From: CAZIDL01 sp964537825
Lineage (GTDB): Bacteria > Bacteroidota > Bacteroidia > Flavobacteriales_D > CAYVSK01
Reading direction: 5' to 3'
NCBI GenBank assembly: GCA_964537825.1
Contig: CAZIDL010000028.1
Location: forward strand, 1 to 30,230
DNA: 30,230 nucleotides
This document shows, one piece after another, positions 1 to 7,964 of this stretch. The position numbers and the translations under genes were made by a program. The notes under the pieces were generated by a model, which saw only the letters and a program-made list of their open reading frames with translations, was not told the origin of the DNA and searched no databases. Position 1 is the stretch's first letter. Each line of letters begins with the position of its first letter.

Positions 1-1236
1 GACATGATGATCACCGAGCTCACCGATGCGGACGCCATTCGGGTGGTTGAGCGGGAAAAGCTCGAAAAGGTGCTCGAGGAGATCGAATTGAACAAAAGCA
101 AGTACATCGATCCGGAGACCGCCCAAAAGCTCGGCAAAGGCTTGGGGGCGGAAGCCATCCTCACCGGGGCCTTTCTCGTGAAAGGCGAGCGCATGCGGAT
201 CGATGCCCGCCTCATCGAGGTCGAGACCGCTGAAGTGCTCCTTTCTGAAAAAGTGAGCGGTAAGAAGGACGCTTTTTTCGAGCTGCACGAGCAACTTGCG
301 GATGAACTTCTCAAGGCTTTGAACAGCGCGGCAGAACCGGATCTTTCCCGGAAGAACGGGAACGTGAGCTTCCGCTCCGTGGTGGATTATTCGCGAGCCC
401 TGGAACAAAAGGACCAGGGATTGCCCGAACAGGCCAAGCGAACGCTAGAGCGAACGCTCGAACGGGACCCTTCTTTCAAGACCGCCTCTTCCCGCCTGGA
501 TTCCGTAGAGGTTTGGTTGAGCAGGATCGAGGAGGAAAGGGAACGCCTGCTGAAAAAGGACCTGAAAGAGACCCTGAAGGACCTCGATCCTGAGGACGAG
601 CAGCTCGGGCGCAAGCTCAACCGGATCTGGTCACGCCTCATCTCCTCCATGAAGTACGAAAAGCTGCTCGAGTTCAACAAGATGCTCCGCGAAAAGGGGA
701 TCGGACCGGATCAAGCCCTCTATAAGGAAAGCGATCGGACCTTCGGCCAAGCGGCCGGGCAGTACGATCTGACCGCGCTTTACCAACTCAAGCGTTACGA
801 GGCCTTCCTTCCCAGGGCCCGTTCCTATCTCGAGGATCACCCCTCCAGCCCGCAGTTCCGCAGTATCAAGATGCAAGTGAAGGAAGCGGCCAAAGAACTC
901 GAGAAAAGGAAGAAAGGAGCTGAGAAGGCCGAGCAGGCCATCGCTGAACTCGACACCAGTTCGATGGATAAGCTGGAACTCCTCAAGGAACACGCCCGCA
1001 TCTACAAGAACGAGCATCAGTTCCCGGAGGAGATCGCGGTACGATGGCGGATCGTCGAGAACCATGAGCTGGAAAAGCAGCAAGAAGCTTTGCAGACCTT
1101 TTTGCTCGCCCAAGCTTATCGGAAACTAGGCGCTTTCGACGAATGCAGGAGGATCCAAAAGCTAATGGAGCGGAAGTTCCCCGAAAGCGAGTATACATCG
1201 AGTCTGGGGCAGCTGACGCAGCATCTCCCCGAATGA
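1..1236 (+). CDS. CsgG/FlgO-like domain protein with helical TPR-like tail (5' truncated by window edge)
   Basis: The frame is open at base 1 (GAC before the first ATG at 4), so the N-terminus lies outside the window. The first ~105 residues look like the second half of a CsgG/FlgO/LpoB-type domain: 'VVEREKLEKVLEE', a 'LGKGLGAEAILTGAF' segment and 'IDARLIEVETAEVL' are typical of that fold. Members are usually periplasmic or outer-membrane-associated lipoproteins, so a signal peptide is expected in the missing part. The remaining ~300 residues are charged and helical, probably degenerate TPR or coiled coil, with no catalytic motif that I can see. The stop is 10 bp before the downstream TPR-SpoIIE phosphatase, so the two are probably co-transcribed and may share an envelope-stress or signalling role (inference). 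The domain call is fairly secure; the function is not. Confidence 0.75.
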   Translation, partial: DMMITELTDADAIRVVEREKLEKVLEEIELNKSKYIDPETAQKLGKGLGAEAILTGAFLVKGERMRIDARLIEVETAEVLLSEKVSGKKDAFFELHEQLADELLKALNSAAEPDLSRKNGNVSFRSVVDYSRALEQKDQGLPEQAKRTLERTLERDPSFKTASSRLDSVEVWLSRIEEERERLLKKDLKETLKDLDPEDEQLGRKLNRIWSRLISSMKYEKLLEFNKMLREKGIGPDQALYKESDRTFGQAAGQYDLTALYQLKRYEAFLPRARSYLEDHPSSPQFRSIKMQVKEAAKELEKRKKGAEKAEQAIAELDTSSMDKLELLKEHARIYKNEHQFPEEIAVRWRIVENHELEKQQEALQTFLLAQAYRKLGAFDECRRIQKLMERKFPESEYTSSLGQLTQHLPE

Positions 1237-1246
1237 CCCGGATCGT

Positions 1247-3184
1247 ATGGAAAGCCAGGAATACGACCAGATAAAGGAACGGATGCCTCCGCGCTGCGAG
1301 GAGGCTTGGAGCTTACGTTACACGGAGCCCGGAACGGCCCTGCAGAAGCTTGAGGAGGAGGAAACGGGATCCGGTGGAGCAGATGAAGTGGCGCTGGGAA
1401 CGATCCGGCTGCTCCGGGCCTTCGTCCGTTTCCTCCACTATCGGGAAAAGGAGCATTTCCAGGAAGTTCATCAGCTCGCTCGTTCTTTCCATCAGCAAGA
1501 ACGTCCGAGGGAAGCTGCCATCGCTCACGACCTGCTGGCACGCATAGCCGATGCTTACGGGGAATACGGGCAAGGGATGGATGAGGTGTTGAAGGGCCTC
1601 GAAGAGGTGGAACGCGTGGATGATCCCGAACTCAAAGGCGAATTGCTCGCCAGCAAGGGGAATCTACTGAACCGGACCGGAGCGCACGACGCTGCTATCC
1701 GGGAGTTGGAAGAGGCTTTGAGCATCCGTAAAGAACAGGGCGACGAAAAAGCCATCGCTTCCGCCCTCAACCTACTGGGGCGCAGCTACACGATGAACGG
1801 AGAACCTGAGAAAGGGCTCGTTTATTACGAGGAAGTGCGTGAACTGCGCGAACGGATCGGTGATGAAGGAGGCCTCCCCTGGACCTTCCTCGGTATGGGG
1901 ACCGCCTATGAAAAAGCCCAGCGCTACGGAGAAGCCCTTCAACATTTCGATCGGGCTTTGACAATGGATGGAGGGGACCATCCGGTCCTTCAGCTCTTGG
2001 TGCGGACGGGAAAGGCGAGGTGCCTGGAAGCCATGGAACAAACGGAAGAGGCCGTTCGGGAAGCTGAAGAAGCGTTGGAGCGTGCTGAGGAACTGGACTC
2101 CGATCCTTTGCGCTGTGAGGCGTTGGAAGCGTTGTACCGCGTGGAGAAGAAGGCCGGAGTATCCGAAAAGGCCCTGGAATATCTGGAGCGCTATCAGGAA
2201 TATCGGGAAAGGGTCCTGCGAGCGAGTGAAAAGGATCGGATCCGTTGCCAGGAGGAGGCCTTTCAGGCCGAGAAGAAGGAAAAGGAAGCCGAGATCCAAC
2301 GCCTCCGGAACGTGGAGCTCAAGGAGGCATATGAAGTCCTCGATCTGAGGAATAAAGAGATCCGCGACAGCTTGAACTACGCTTCGCGGATCCAACAAGG
2401 GCTCCTTCCGGAAGAGCAGGAGCTCGAACGGCTCTTTCCGGAACATTTCATCCTCTTCCGCCCTTTGGAGCTGGTGAGCGGGGATTTCTATTGGGCCGGG
2501 GATGCCGGCGAAGGGGAAGAAGAGCGTCGCTTCTTCGTGGCGGCCGATTGTACGGGGCACGGGGTTCCCGGGGCCTTTATGAGCCTTCTTGCCATAAGCT
2601 TCCTGAACGAACTGATCCACGACAAAGGACTCCGCTCCCCTGCTGCTATTCTGGATCAGCTTCGGGACCGCGTTATCCGGACCTTGAATCCTACCAATAG
2701 CGTGGAACGGGAGACCCGTGCGGATGGCATGGACCTTACCCTGATCGCCTATCTCCCGAAGAAAGGCGTTTTGGAGTTCAGCGGAGCGAACAATCCCCTC
2801 TACCTGATCCGAAGAAAGGAAGCCTCAATCCCCGAGGATGTTGATCGTAGCATGGAAGGGGAGGATCGGGAACTTCACGAGTTCCGGACGGATCGCCAGC
2901 CCGTTGGGATCTCCGAGCGCTCGGAGCCTTTCACGGAACGTCGCCTCACTGTGGAACCGGAGGATCGGGTCTTCCTCCTCTCGGACGGGATGCCCGATCA
3001 GTTCGGTGGGGAGAAGGGCAAGAAGTTCAAATACCGCCGCCTCAAGAGCAACTTACTGGAGCTTTCGGACCGTACGATGAAGGAGCAGCGCAGGATCCTG
3101 GAGGAGCGCTTCTACGAATGGTGCAATGGGTACGAGCAGGTGGACGATGTGATCCTTGCCGGGATCGGTTTTAAAGGGGGTTGA
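1247..3184 (+). CDS. TPR-repeat SpoIIE-family PP2C-type protein phosphatase (cytoplasmic)
   Basis: 645 residues with no signal peptide or membrane span. Residues ~90-320 are TPR-like helical pairs (for example around 130-165, 170-205 and 213-243). Residues ~325-372 form a charged coiled coil, then comes the 'LNYASRIQQGLLP' linker that precedes SpoIIE domains in Bacteroidetes. The phosphatase domain (~390-643) has the metal-binding acidic positions of the PPM/PP2C fold: D413 in GDFYW, D434 in ADCTGHG, D580 in SDGMPDQF and D633/D634 in QVDDV. The family dephosphorylates Ser/Thr in anti-sigma-factor antagonists or other partners; no partner kinase or STAS protein is encoded nearby. The ATG at 1247 gives a 10-bp gap from the preceding CsgG-like gene. 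Compared with the phosphatase at 7965, it has the same catalytic module but a soluble TPR sensor instead of a membrane one. Confidence 0.9.
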   Translation: MESQEYDQIKERMPPRCEEAWSLRYTEPGTALQKLEEEETGSGGADEVALGTIRLLRAFVRFLHYREKEHFQEVHQLARSFHQQERPREAAIAHDLLARIADAYGEYGQGMDEVLKGLEEVERVDDPELKGELLASKGNLLNRTGAHDAAIRELEEALSIRKEQGDEKAIASALNLLGRSYTMNGEPEKGLVYYEEVRELRERIGDEGGLPWTFLGMGTAYEKAQRYGEALQHFDRALTMDGGDHPVLQLLVRTGKARCLEAMEQTEEAVREAEEALERAEELDSDPLRCEALEALYRVEKKAGVSEKALEYLERYQEYRERVLRASEKDRIRCQEEAFQAEKKEKEAEIQRLRNVELKEAYEVLDLRNKEIRDSLNYASRIQQGLLPEEQELERLFPEHFILFRPLELVSGDFYWAGDAGEGEEERRFFVAADCTGHGVPGAFMSLLAISFLNELIHDKGLRSPAAILDQLRDRVIRTLNPTNSVERETRADGMDLTLIAYLPKKGVLEFSGANNPLYLIRRKEASIPEDVDRSMEGEDRELHEFRTDRQPVGISERSEPFTERRLTVEPEDRVFLLSDGMPDQFGGEKGKKFKYRRLKSNLLELSDRTMKEQRRILEERFYEWCNGYEQVDDVILAGIGFKGG

Positions 3185-3203
3185 GCAGACAGTAAAGGGA
3201 GGT

Positions 3204-3716
3204 TCATCCCTCATCCTTTAGCATCCGAAAGCTCGCGAAACGTTGCCATCCGTTCTCCTTGCGAGAGCGCATGAGCACCTTCCACTCCTCGGATCTCTGT
3301 TGGATAAAGAAGGTCTGGAAAGGCCCGCTATCATAGGGGAATCGAAAGCGGAGCGTATCCCCCTCGATCGCTCCGATCCCTATGGTCTTAGAGCGACCCC
3401 CGCCGAACTCGTCCAGCCAATGGCCCACGTAATGGCCGGAGTCACTATCGTGGCCGATATAGACATCCGCCGTATAGCCTGGCGGGTCAGCCGTATCGCG
3501 CATGCTGATCCGGAAAAAGTTCCCCTTCAGAACCCATTCAATATGGGTATCATAGAGCACGGAGTCCCCTTGGACGGTCCCGTGCATCTCCCATTTCCCC
3601 GTCCAGTTCTCGAAGAAGGGTGCCCTTAGGGCGTCTTCATCGCTTGCTTCTTGGGCGTATGGGGCAAAGGGTTGAAGAAGGGTGAATATCAAAAGGGGGA
3701 TGAAAGATCTTGACAT
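3204..3716 (-). CDS. Small secreted protein, DUF1579/lipocalin-like
   Basis: I place the start at the ATG at 3716 (170 aa), not at the upstream in-frame codon, because it opens directly into a signal peptide: 'MSRSFIPLLIFTLLQPF' followed by AYAQ-like cleavage context ('PYAQ'). The mature part is beta-rich, with W..GKWEM near its start, a 'GHDSDSGHYVGHWLDEFGG' segment in the middle and a run of short strands after it. This layout resembles DUF1579-type lipocalin-like domains, which may bind small hydrophobic ligands or heme; no ligand residue can be named from the sequence. It is convergent with the TPR-SpoIIE gene (19 bp between stops) and divergent from the TonB-dependent receptor. The call is by pattern only. 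Confidence 0.65.
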   Translation of the reverse strand: MSRSFIPLLIFTLLQPFAPYAQEASDEDALRAPFFENWTGKWEMHGTVQGDSVLYDTHIEWVLKGNFFRISMRDTADPPGYTADVYIGHDSDSGHYVGHWLDEFGGGRSKTIGIGAIEGDTLRFRFPYDSGPFQTFFIQQRSEEWKVLMRSRKENGWQRFASFRMLKDEG

Positions 3717-3883
3717 CTCCAGTACAGTTCTTCTGGGGCCTAATGTATCGGTTTTGAGGGATGTTCTCTCAGCCAGGGACCAAGCCTTATGAAGAGCTTC
3801 CGAAAAGTGGGGTATTGGGTGCAAGCTGGTCCCCTTCTAGCAGGAACTCATTTTTCTTCTGCAAAAATCACCCTAACACGGTA

Positions 3884-3914
3884 TTGCCTCCTTGGAAGGG
3901 TTCGTGGAATTTTG
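3884..3914 (+). promoter_or_regulatory. Candidate promoter of the TonB-dependent receptor gene
   Basis: TTG at 3884-3886 is followed after 20 nt by GAATTTTG at 3907-3914. This fits the Bacteroidetes primary-sigma pattern (TTG near -33, TAnnTTTG near -7) with one mismatch in the -7 box. The predicted transcription start would fall around 3920, at the edge of the palindrome at 3923-3941, a position where a bound repressor would block initiation. This is pattern matching only. Confidence 0.4.
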
Positions 3915-3922
3915 CAGCAGTT

Positions 3923-3941
3923 ATTTAGAATGAGTCTAAAT
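3923..3941. promoter_or_regulatory. 9-1-9 imperfect palindrome, candidate iron-repressor operator (Fur or DtxR type)
   Basis: ATTTAGAAT-G-AGTCTAAAT is a 19-bp palindrome with one mismatched pair out of nine; the outer 7 bp on each side (ATTTAGA/TCTAAAT) are perfect. The 9-1-9 layout is that of classical Fur boxes, while the TTTAG core also recalls DtxR-family sites. It sits immediately before the start of a siderophore-type TonB-dependent receptor, overlapping the expected transcription start. The role is inferred from geometry and gene context; which repressor binds is not determinable here. Confidence 0.5.
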
Positions 3942-3943
3942 TG

Positions 3944-6304
3944 ATGCTGATGCGACGTGTTCTACTCCTTTTAACCCTGATCCTCACATTTCAAACTGCT
4001 TCTGCTCAAACCGCTTCCCTTTTGGGAAAAGTGAGCGATACGAGCGGAAAGGCCCTTCAAGGCATCAACCTTCGTGTGGCGGGCACTTCTACCGGTACTT
4101 ATACCGACGAAGAAGGTCGCTTTGCCCTCCATCGGATCTCACCCGGGGAACAAAAGCTTCTCATTTCCGGTGTCGGATACGAAAAGAAGAGCCGCAAGCT
4201 GAAGCTCGAAGCCGGCGATACCGCTCGGATAGAGCTCAAGCTCAAGCCAGCAGTGCTCGGAAAGAACGAGGTCCTGATATCCGCCGATCGCCAGCGCGGG
4301 ATCCGCGATAAGACCCCCAGTTCGGTCACGGTGGTCGATGAACAGGACATCGAAGAGCAGATGACGGTCCACCGGGACGCCAACGATATCCTGGCCCGTA
4401 AGGTGCCCGGAATGGCTCAGAGTACGCGATCGGGGAGCAATTTTGGACAAAATCTGAGGGGACGTCCCAGCCTCGTCATGATCGATGGGATCCCCCAGTC
4501 CACGCCCCTCAGGGATGGGGAAAGAGATCTGCGGACCCTCGATCCCGGGGTGATCGAACGGATCGAGGTAGTGAAGGGAGCGAACGCCATCTATGGGCAT
4601 GGGGCGACCGGTGGTTTCATCAATTACATTACCGAAAAGCCCGCCCAAGAGCCTTTCCAAAGCAAGACCACGGTCAACGGGAACATTTCGATGACCTACC
4701 CTGATAGCAGTGAGGGGTACCGGGTCGCTCAGACCTTCTCCGGGAAGGTCGGGGAATTCTCGTACGTAGCGAGCGGGAGTTACGAAAAGAACGGGCTCTG
4801 GAAGGACGCTGACGGGAACGTGATCCCCATCGATCCCCAACTACAGGGAGGGATCCCTTTGTCGGAGACCATGAACGCTTTCGGGAAGCTTGCTTATCGG
4901 ATCGCACCCGGTCACCGGATCCGGGCTACTTACAACTTCTATTCGAGCACTCAGGATCCCGTCTATCAGCAGCTCCCCGGAACGATCGGAGAAGAGCCGG
5001 CCAAGGCGGTCAAAAGGGACCCAGGGCCTGAAGAACCCCGAGGTACCCGGGGCAATCACAACGCGAACCTGGGGTACTCGGGGAAGGAGATCCTCCCGAA
5101 GACCGACCTTAAGCTGAACCTCTATTACCAGGACTTCGAGACGGTCTTCAGTTACAACACATTCTTTCGGAACGGCGGTCAGAGCATGATCCGTTCGGAG
5201 AAGAAAGGCGGAAGGCTCCAATTGATCACCGATCTGCAAATTGGAGACGCGGTCAGCACGGAGCTGATCTACGGGGTGGACGCCCTGAACGACGTGACAT
5301 CCCAGCCGCTGTTGGATGGGCGCATTTCATCGCCACCGATGGACCTCCTGACGATCGGTCCATTTCTCCAAACGAAGACCGAACTCGGGGCGGATTGGAC
5401 CCTCAAAGCAGGTGTACGTTGGGAGAACGCGAGCATCCGTGTGGACGATTACCGCACCGCCCGACAATTGAACCAGGTGACCGGCGCCTACACGGTCGGC
5501 GGTCAACAGGTCGAAGGAGGGATGCTCGATTACGATGCTTTAACGTACAACCTCGGGATCAACTTCGGACGCTGGTCGGCCTTCACTCCCTATCTCAGTT
5601 ATTCCAAAGGCTTTTCACTCGCCGATCTCGGGCGCGTGCTCCGCACTGCTGAAGAGAACACGCTCGATAAGTTGCGGACCGAACCCGTTCTCGTGGATAA
5701 TTACGAGTTCGGTGTCCGAAGCGCCTTTGACGAGTTCCGGTTGGAGGCCAATGTGTTCACGAGCCATTCCGATCTAGGAGCTTCCTATCGGGAGACCGAG
5801 ACGGGCGATTTCGTGGTGGCGCGTTCACCCGAACTCGTCTATGGGGTTGAAGCGAGTGCGTCCCTTCGCCCCTCGGATCGCTTCGATATGAGCATTACCT
5901 ACACCTATCTGGAAGGAAAGCGGGATGTGAACGAGAACGGTTCCTTTGATGACGAAGTGGACAGTTACCTTCCCGGAAGCCGCATCTCACCCCCAAAGTT
6001 CACCCAGGAGGCCCATTATCAGCTCACAAAGGATTGGCGGATCGGTATCAGTTCCATCTATTCGATGGAGCGGGACCGGTTCCCGGAGAGCAGTGCCTTT
6101 GGCCGGGGTACCGTCAAGGACTACTTCATCACGGATCTGATGACGAGTTATCGGCTGGATCCCCTCACCATCAGCTTCGGGATCGAGAACCTCTTCAATG
6201 CGGATTACTATCCGGCCGTTTCCCAATGGTACAATCAAGCCGGCTTTGGCTACGTGAAAGGCCCAGGACGGCGAGCTGAACTGACGCTTCGCTTGAAACT
6301 CTGA
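3944..6304 (+). CDS. TonB-dependent outer-membrane receptor, siderophore/iron type
   Basis: 786 residues from the ATG at 3944 (ATG 3950 and TTG 3941 are in-frame alternatives). A signal peptide ends near residue 21 ('QTASAQ'). Residues ~26-105 form a carboxypeptidase-regulatory-like beta domain (LLGKVSDTSGKALQGINLRV... GTYTDEEGRF), common in Bacteroidetes receptors. The plug (~115-225) contains 'TPSSVTVVDEQDIEEQ', LRGRPSLVMIDGIP and 'IERIEVVKGANAIYGHGATGG', the usual plug signature. The rest is a 22-strand-type barrel, ending with 'IENLFNADYYPAVSQWYN' and GRRAELTLRLKL. It imports a ferric chelate across the outer membrane using TonB-ExbBD energy; the substrate is unknown, though the plug/barrel style is of the FecA/ferrichrome class. 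It is convergent with a PepSY membrane protein and carries a likely iron operator at its start. No TonB, ABC transporter or biosynthesis genes accompany it. Confidence 0.92.
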   Translation: MLMRRVLLLLTLILTFQTASAQTASLLGKVSDTSGKALQGINLRVAGTSTGTYTDEEGRFALHRISPGEQKLLISGVGYEKKSRKLKLEAGDTARIELKLKPAVLGKNEVLISADRQRGIRDKTPSSVTVVDEQDIEEQMTVHRDANDILARKVPGMAQSTRSGSNFGQNLRGRPSLVMIDGIPQSTPLRDGERDLRTLDPGVIERIEVVKGANAIYGHGATGGFINYITEKPAQEPFQSKTTVNGNISMTYPDSSEGYRVAQTFSGKVGEFSYVASGSYEKNGLWKDADGNVIPIDPQLQGGIPLSETMNAFGKLAYRIAPGHRIRATYNFYSSTQDPVYQQLPGTIGEEPAKAVKRDPGPEEPRGTRGNHNANLGYSGKEILPKTDLKLNLYYQDFETVFSYNTFFRNGGQSMIRSEKKGGRLQLITDLQIGDAVSTELIYGVDALNDVTSQPLLDGRISSPPMDLLTIGPFLQTKTELGADWTLKAGVRWENASIRVDDYRTARQLNQVTGAYTVGGQQVEGGMLDYDALTYNLGINFGRWSAFTPYLSYSKGFSLADLGRVLRTAEENTLDKLRTEPVLVDNYEFGVRSAFDEFRLEANVFTSHSDLGASYRETETGDFVVARSPELVYGVEASASLRPSDRFDMSITYTYLEGKRDVNENGSFDDEVDSYLPGSRISPPKFTQEAHYQLTKDWRIGISSIYSMERDRFPESSAFGRGTVKDYFITDLMTSYRLDPLTISFGIENLFNADYYPAVSQWYNQAGFGYVKGPGRRAELTLRLKL

Positions 6305-6341
6305 TGGGAGGAAGAGCATCCTTCGTTCACCGGTTCACCGA

Positions 6342-6382
6342 AAAGCCCTTGGCTCAAGCTCTTGCCAAGGGCTTTCTTTTTT
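6342..6382 (+). terminator. Rho-independent terminator of the TonB-dependent receptor gene
   Basis: A perfect 12-bp stem, AAAGCCCTTGGC (6342-6353) and GCCAAGGGCTTT (6364-6375), with a 10-nt loop, is followed by CTTTTTT (6376-6382). The T tract is only on the plus-strand side, so it terminates the receptor transcript. The right arm, loop and T tract lie inside the last codons and stop of the convergent PepSY gene. Confidence 0.88.
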
Positions 6383-7610
6383 GACGGTCCCTTTCGTGGA
6401 TCTTCCGGGCTTTTCGGCTTCGGGCTTTTTTGCTCTTCTTACGGCGGGTCCACCAGAGCATCGCACCCGTAATGGGCAGGCTGCCGATCGTTAAGCTGCT
6501 CAGGAAGGCGAGGATCTTCCCCGGAAGACCGAGGATCGCTCCGACGTGAATGTCGTAGTCCATCCGGACGATCCGGCCCGGAAGCGAAGTTTGTTCATAA
6601 GGCCTGAAGATGCTCGCCGCTTCGAGCTCTTCCAGGGTTCGGGGATGGAAGAAGCGGTGATCGTTGTTGTAGTAGAGCCCCTCGTTCTCCGAGAGTTCCA
6701 CATAGATGGCTTGTTCTTCCTTCTTCGGGTAATGGATCTCGAAGCTTTCCGCTTCGGGATAACGGGATCTGAGGAGCTGAGGGAGTTCTTCGATGGCTGC
6801 TTTGCCTTGTTCCGTATCTGTATCCCCTTTCGCCCCTGCATCAGGGATGCGGAAGCTCGCCGGTCCATCTCCGCCCAATCCATCGTGCAAAGCCTCCTTG
6901 AACCAGCTGAAGCCCATGCTCAAGCCGGTGATGGCGAATATCAGGACAAAGGCGGAAGCGTAGAGCCCCGCTACGGCATGAAGGTCGAAGCGCTTCTGGG
7001 TGCGGTTCCGCCAATGCAATAGGTTCAGACGAAAGCGCTTCGGGCGCTCCTTATTGGAACGTGGCCACCAGAGGATGAGGCCGGAAAGAAGGCTCAAAAG
7101 GAAGATAAGGACCGCCCACGAGACCAGGGGCTCCCCGATATCATCCGGGAGCCAAAGGCTCATGTGTCCGTCGAGGACGACGTTGAAGAAGCCCGTCGTG
7201 TGGTCTTCCCGACCAATGACCTTGCCATCGTAGGGGTTCAGGTAGAGGGATCGGTAGAATTCGGGATCTTCCTCGTGGAAGATGAGTTCAAGGGGTTTCT
7301 CCTGGTCCCCATAGACCACGCCGTGGACCCGGCGATCCGGATAAAGGACCTTCCCTGCCTTCTTCGCCTCGAGCGGCCCCATCATCGATCTTTCTTGCGC
7401 CTCCACGCTGCGATCCGATCCGAAGAGCTCCTTGATCTCGGAGCGGAAGACCCAAAGGGAACCGGTCAGGCATACGATGAGCACGATCGGCCCTGTGATC
7501 GCCCCAACGATCAGATGCAGCTTGCGAAGGAGCTTTCTGACCCGTGAAGAGCGCGGACGAGGACCGATCCCGGGCGCTTGGCCGTTCGATACAAAGGATC
7601 CTTTGGCCAT
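6354..7610 (-). CDS. PepSY-associated membrane protein (PiuB/FegB-like, iron-uptake associated)
   Basis: 418 residues with four probable membrane spans: ~33-55 (LHLIVGAITGPIVLIVCLTG), ~162-183, ~210-236 (LHAVAGLYASAFVLIFAITG) and ~357-385 near the C-terminus, followed by a basic tail. Two soluble PepSY-type segments lie between spans (~60-150 and ~245-345). Histidines within or next to spans (H32, H149, H211 and the 'DYDIHVGA' histidine) could bind heme, as proposed for members thought to reduce ferric siderophores in the inner membrane. It lies convergent with the TonB-dependent receptor, a common pairing. I saw no copy of the 3923 palindrome upstream of it, so its iron control, if any, would use another site. 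The last codons overlap the receptor's terminator. Confidence 0.88.
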   Translation of the reverse strand: MAKGSFVSNGQAPGIGPRPRSSRVRKLLRKLHLIVGAITGPIVLIVCLTGSLWVFRSEIKELFGSDRSVEAQERSMMGPLEAKKAGKVLYPDRRVHGVVYGDQEKPLELIFHEEDPEFYRSLYLNPYDGKVIGREDHTTGFFNVVLDGHMSLWLPDDIGEPLVSWAVLIFLLSLLSGLILWWPRSNKERPKRFRLNLLHWRNRTQKRFDLHAVAGLYASAFVLIFAITGLSMGFSWFKEALHDGLGGDGPASFRIPDAGAKGDTDTEQGKAAIEELPQLLRSRYPEAESFEIHYPKKEEQAIYVELSENEGLYYNNDHRFFHPRTLEELEAASIFRPYEQTSLPGRIVRMDYDIHVGAILGLPGKILAFLSSLTIGSLPITGAMLWWTRRKKSKKARSRKARKIHERDRQKRKPLARA

Positions 7611-7720
7611 GAGCTGGGCTGGATCGGGGATTCAAAGAACAATGCTATGAAAGACGAGGCATCCCGTCCTTACCGTATTCGGGGGATTCTCGTACGGGCT
7701 TCTTTTTTCCCATCCTTTAG

Positions 7721-7849
7721 GGAGGGCTGAAGGGATATCATTTGGCAATAGCAGTAGCGGGAAAAGAAGTGCTCGAACGGGCTTTCGAAGAGTGGAAGGG
7801 CGATCGGGAGCAGATCGACGATGTGGTGAGGGTCGGGGTGGGGGTTTGA
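7721..7849 (+). pseudogene. C-terminal remnant of a third SpoIIE-family phosphatase gene
   Basis: One frame, open from just after TAG (7718-7720) to TGA (7847-7849), encodes about 42 residues that end with 'EVLERAFEEWKGDREQIDDV' plus a short Val/Gly tail. This aligns with the extreme C-termini of both local SpoIIE phosphatases (EILDRTFEDWK...EQVDDV at 9602 and ILEERFYEWCNGYEQVDDV at 3184). It includes the last metal-binding Asp pair but nothing of the domain before it. No start codon, DGxxDQFGG motif or other catalytic motif is found upstream in any plus frame. It differs from both neighbours, so it looks like the end of a separate paralogue. It lies between the divergent PepSY and SpoIIE genes, and no other gene occupies 7611-7964. 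Confidence 0.75.
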
Positions 7850-7964
7850 AAGCCCCCGAACAAACTCAAAGGCTCGATAAGAGTATCTTGTAGCCTTGTA
7901 CCCGTTGTAAACCTTGCGGTTTTTGAGCCCTTGCTTGTTATCTTGCTCTATCGATAGCCGCTTT

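Noticed and set aside
7841..7857. G-run/C-run hairpin after the SpoIIE remnant as a terminator
   Set aside because: The pairing needs a bulge and leaves almost no loop, and no T tract follows.
7914..7964. Upstream TTG start adding 17 residues to the membrane SpoIIE phosphatase
   Set aside because: The extra residues have no family-like content, and the ATG at 7965 opens a sensible cytoplasmic N-terminus before the first span.
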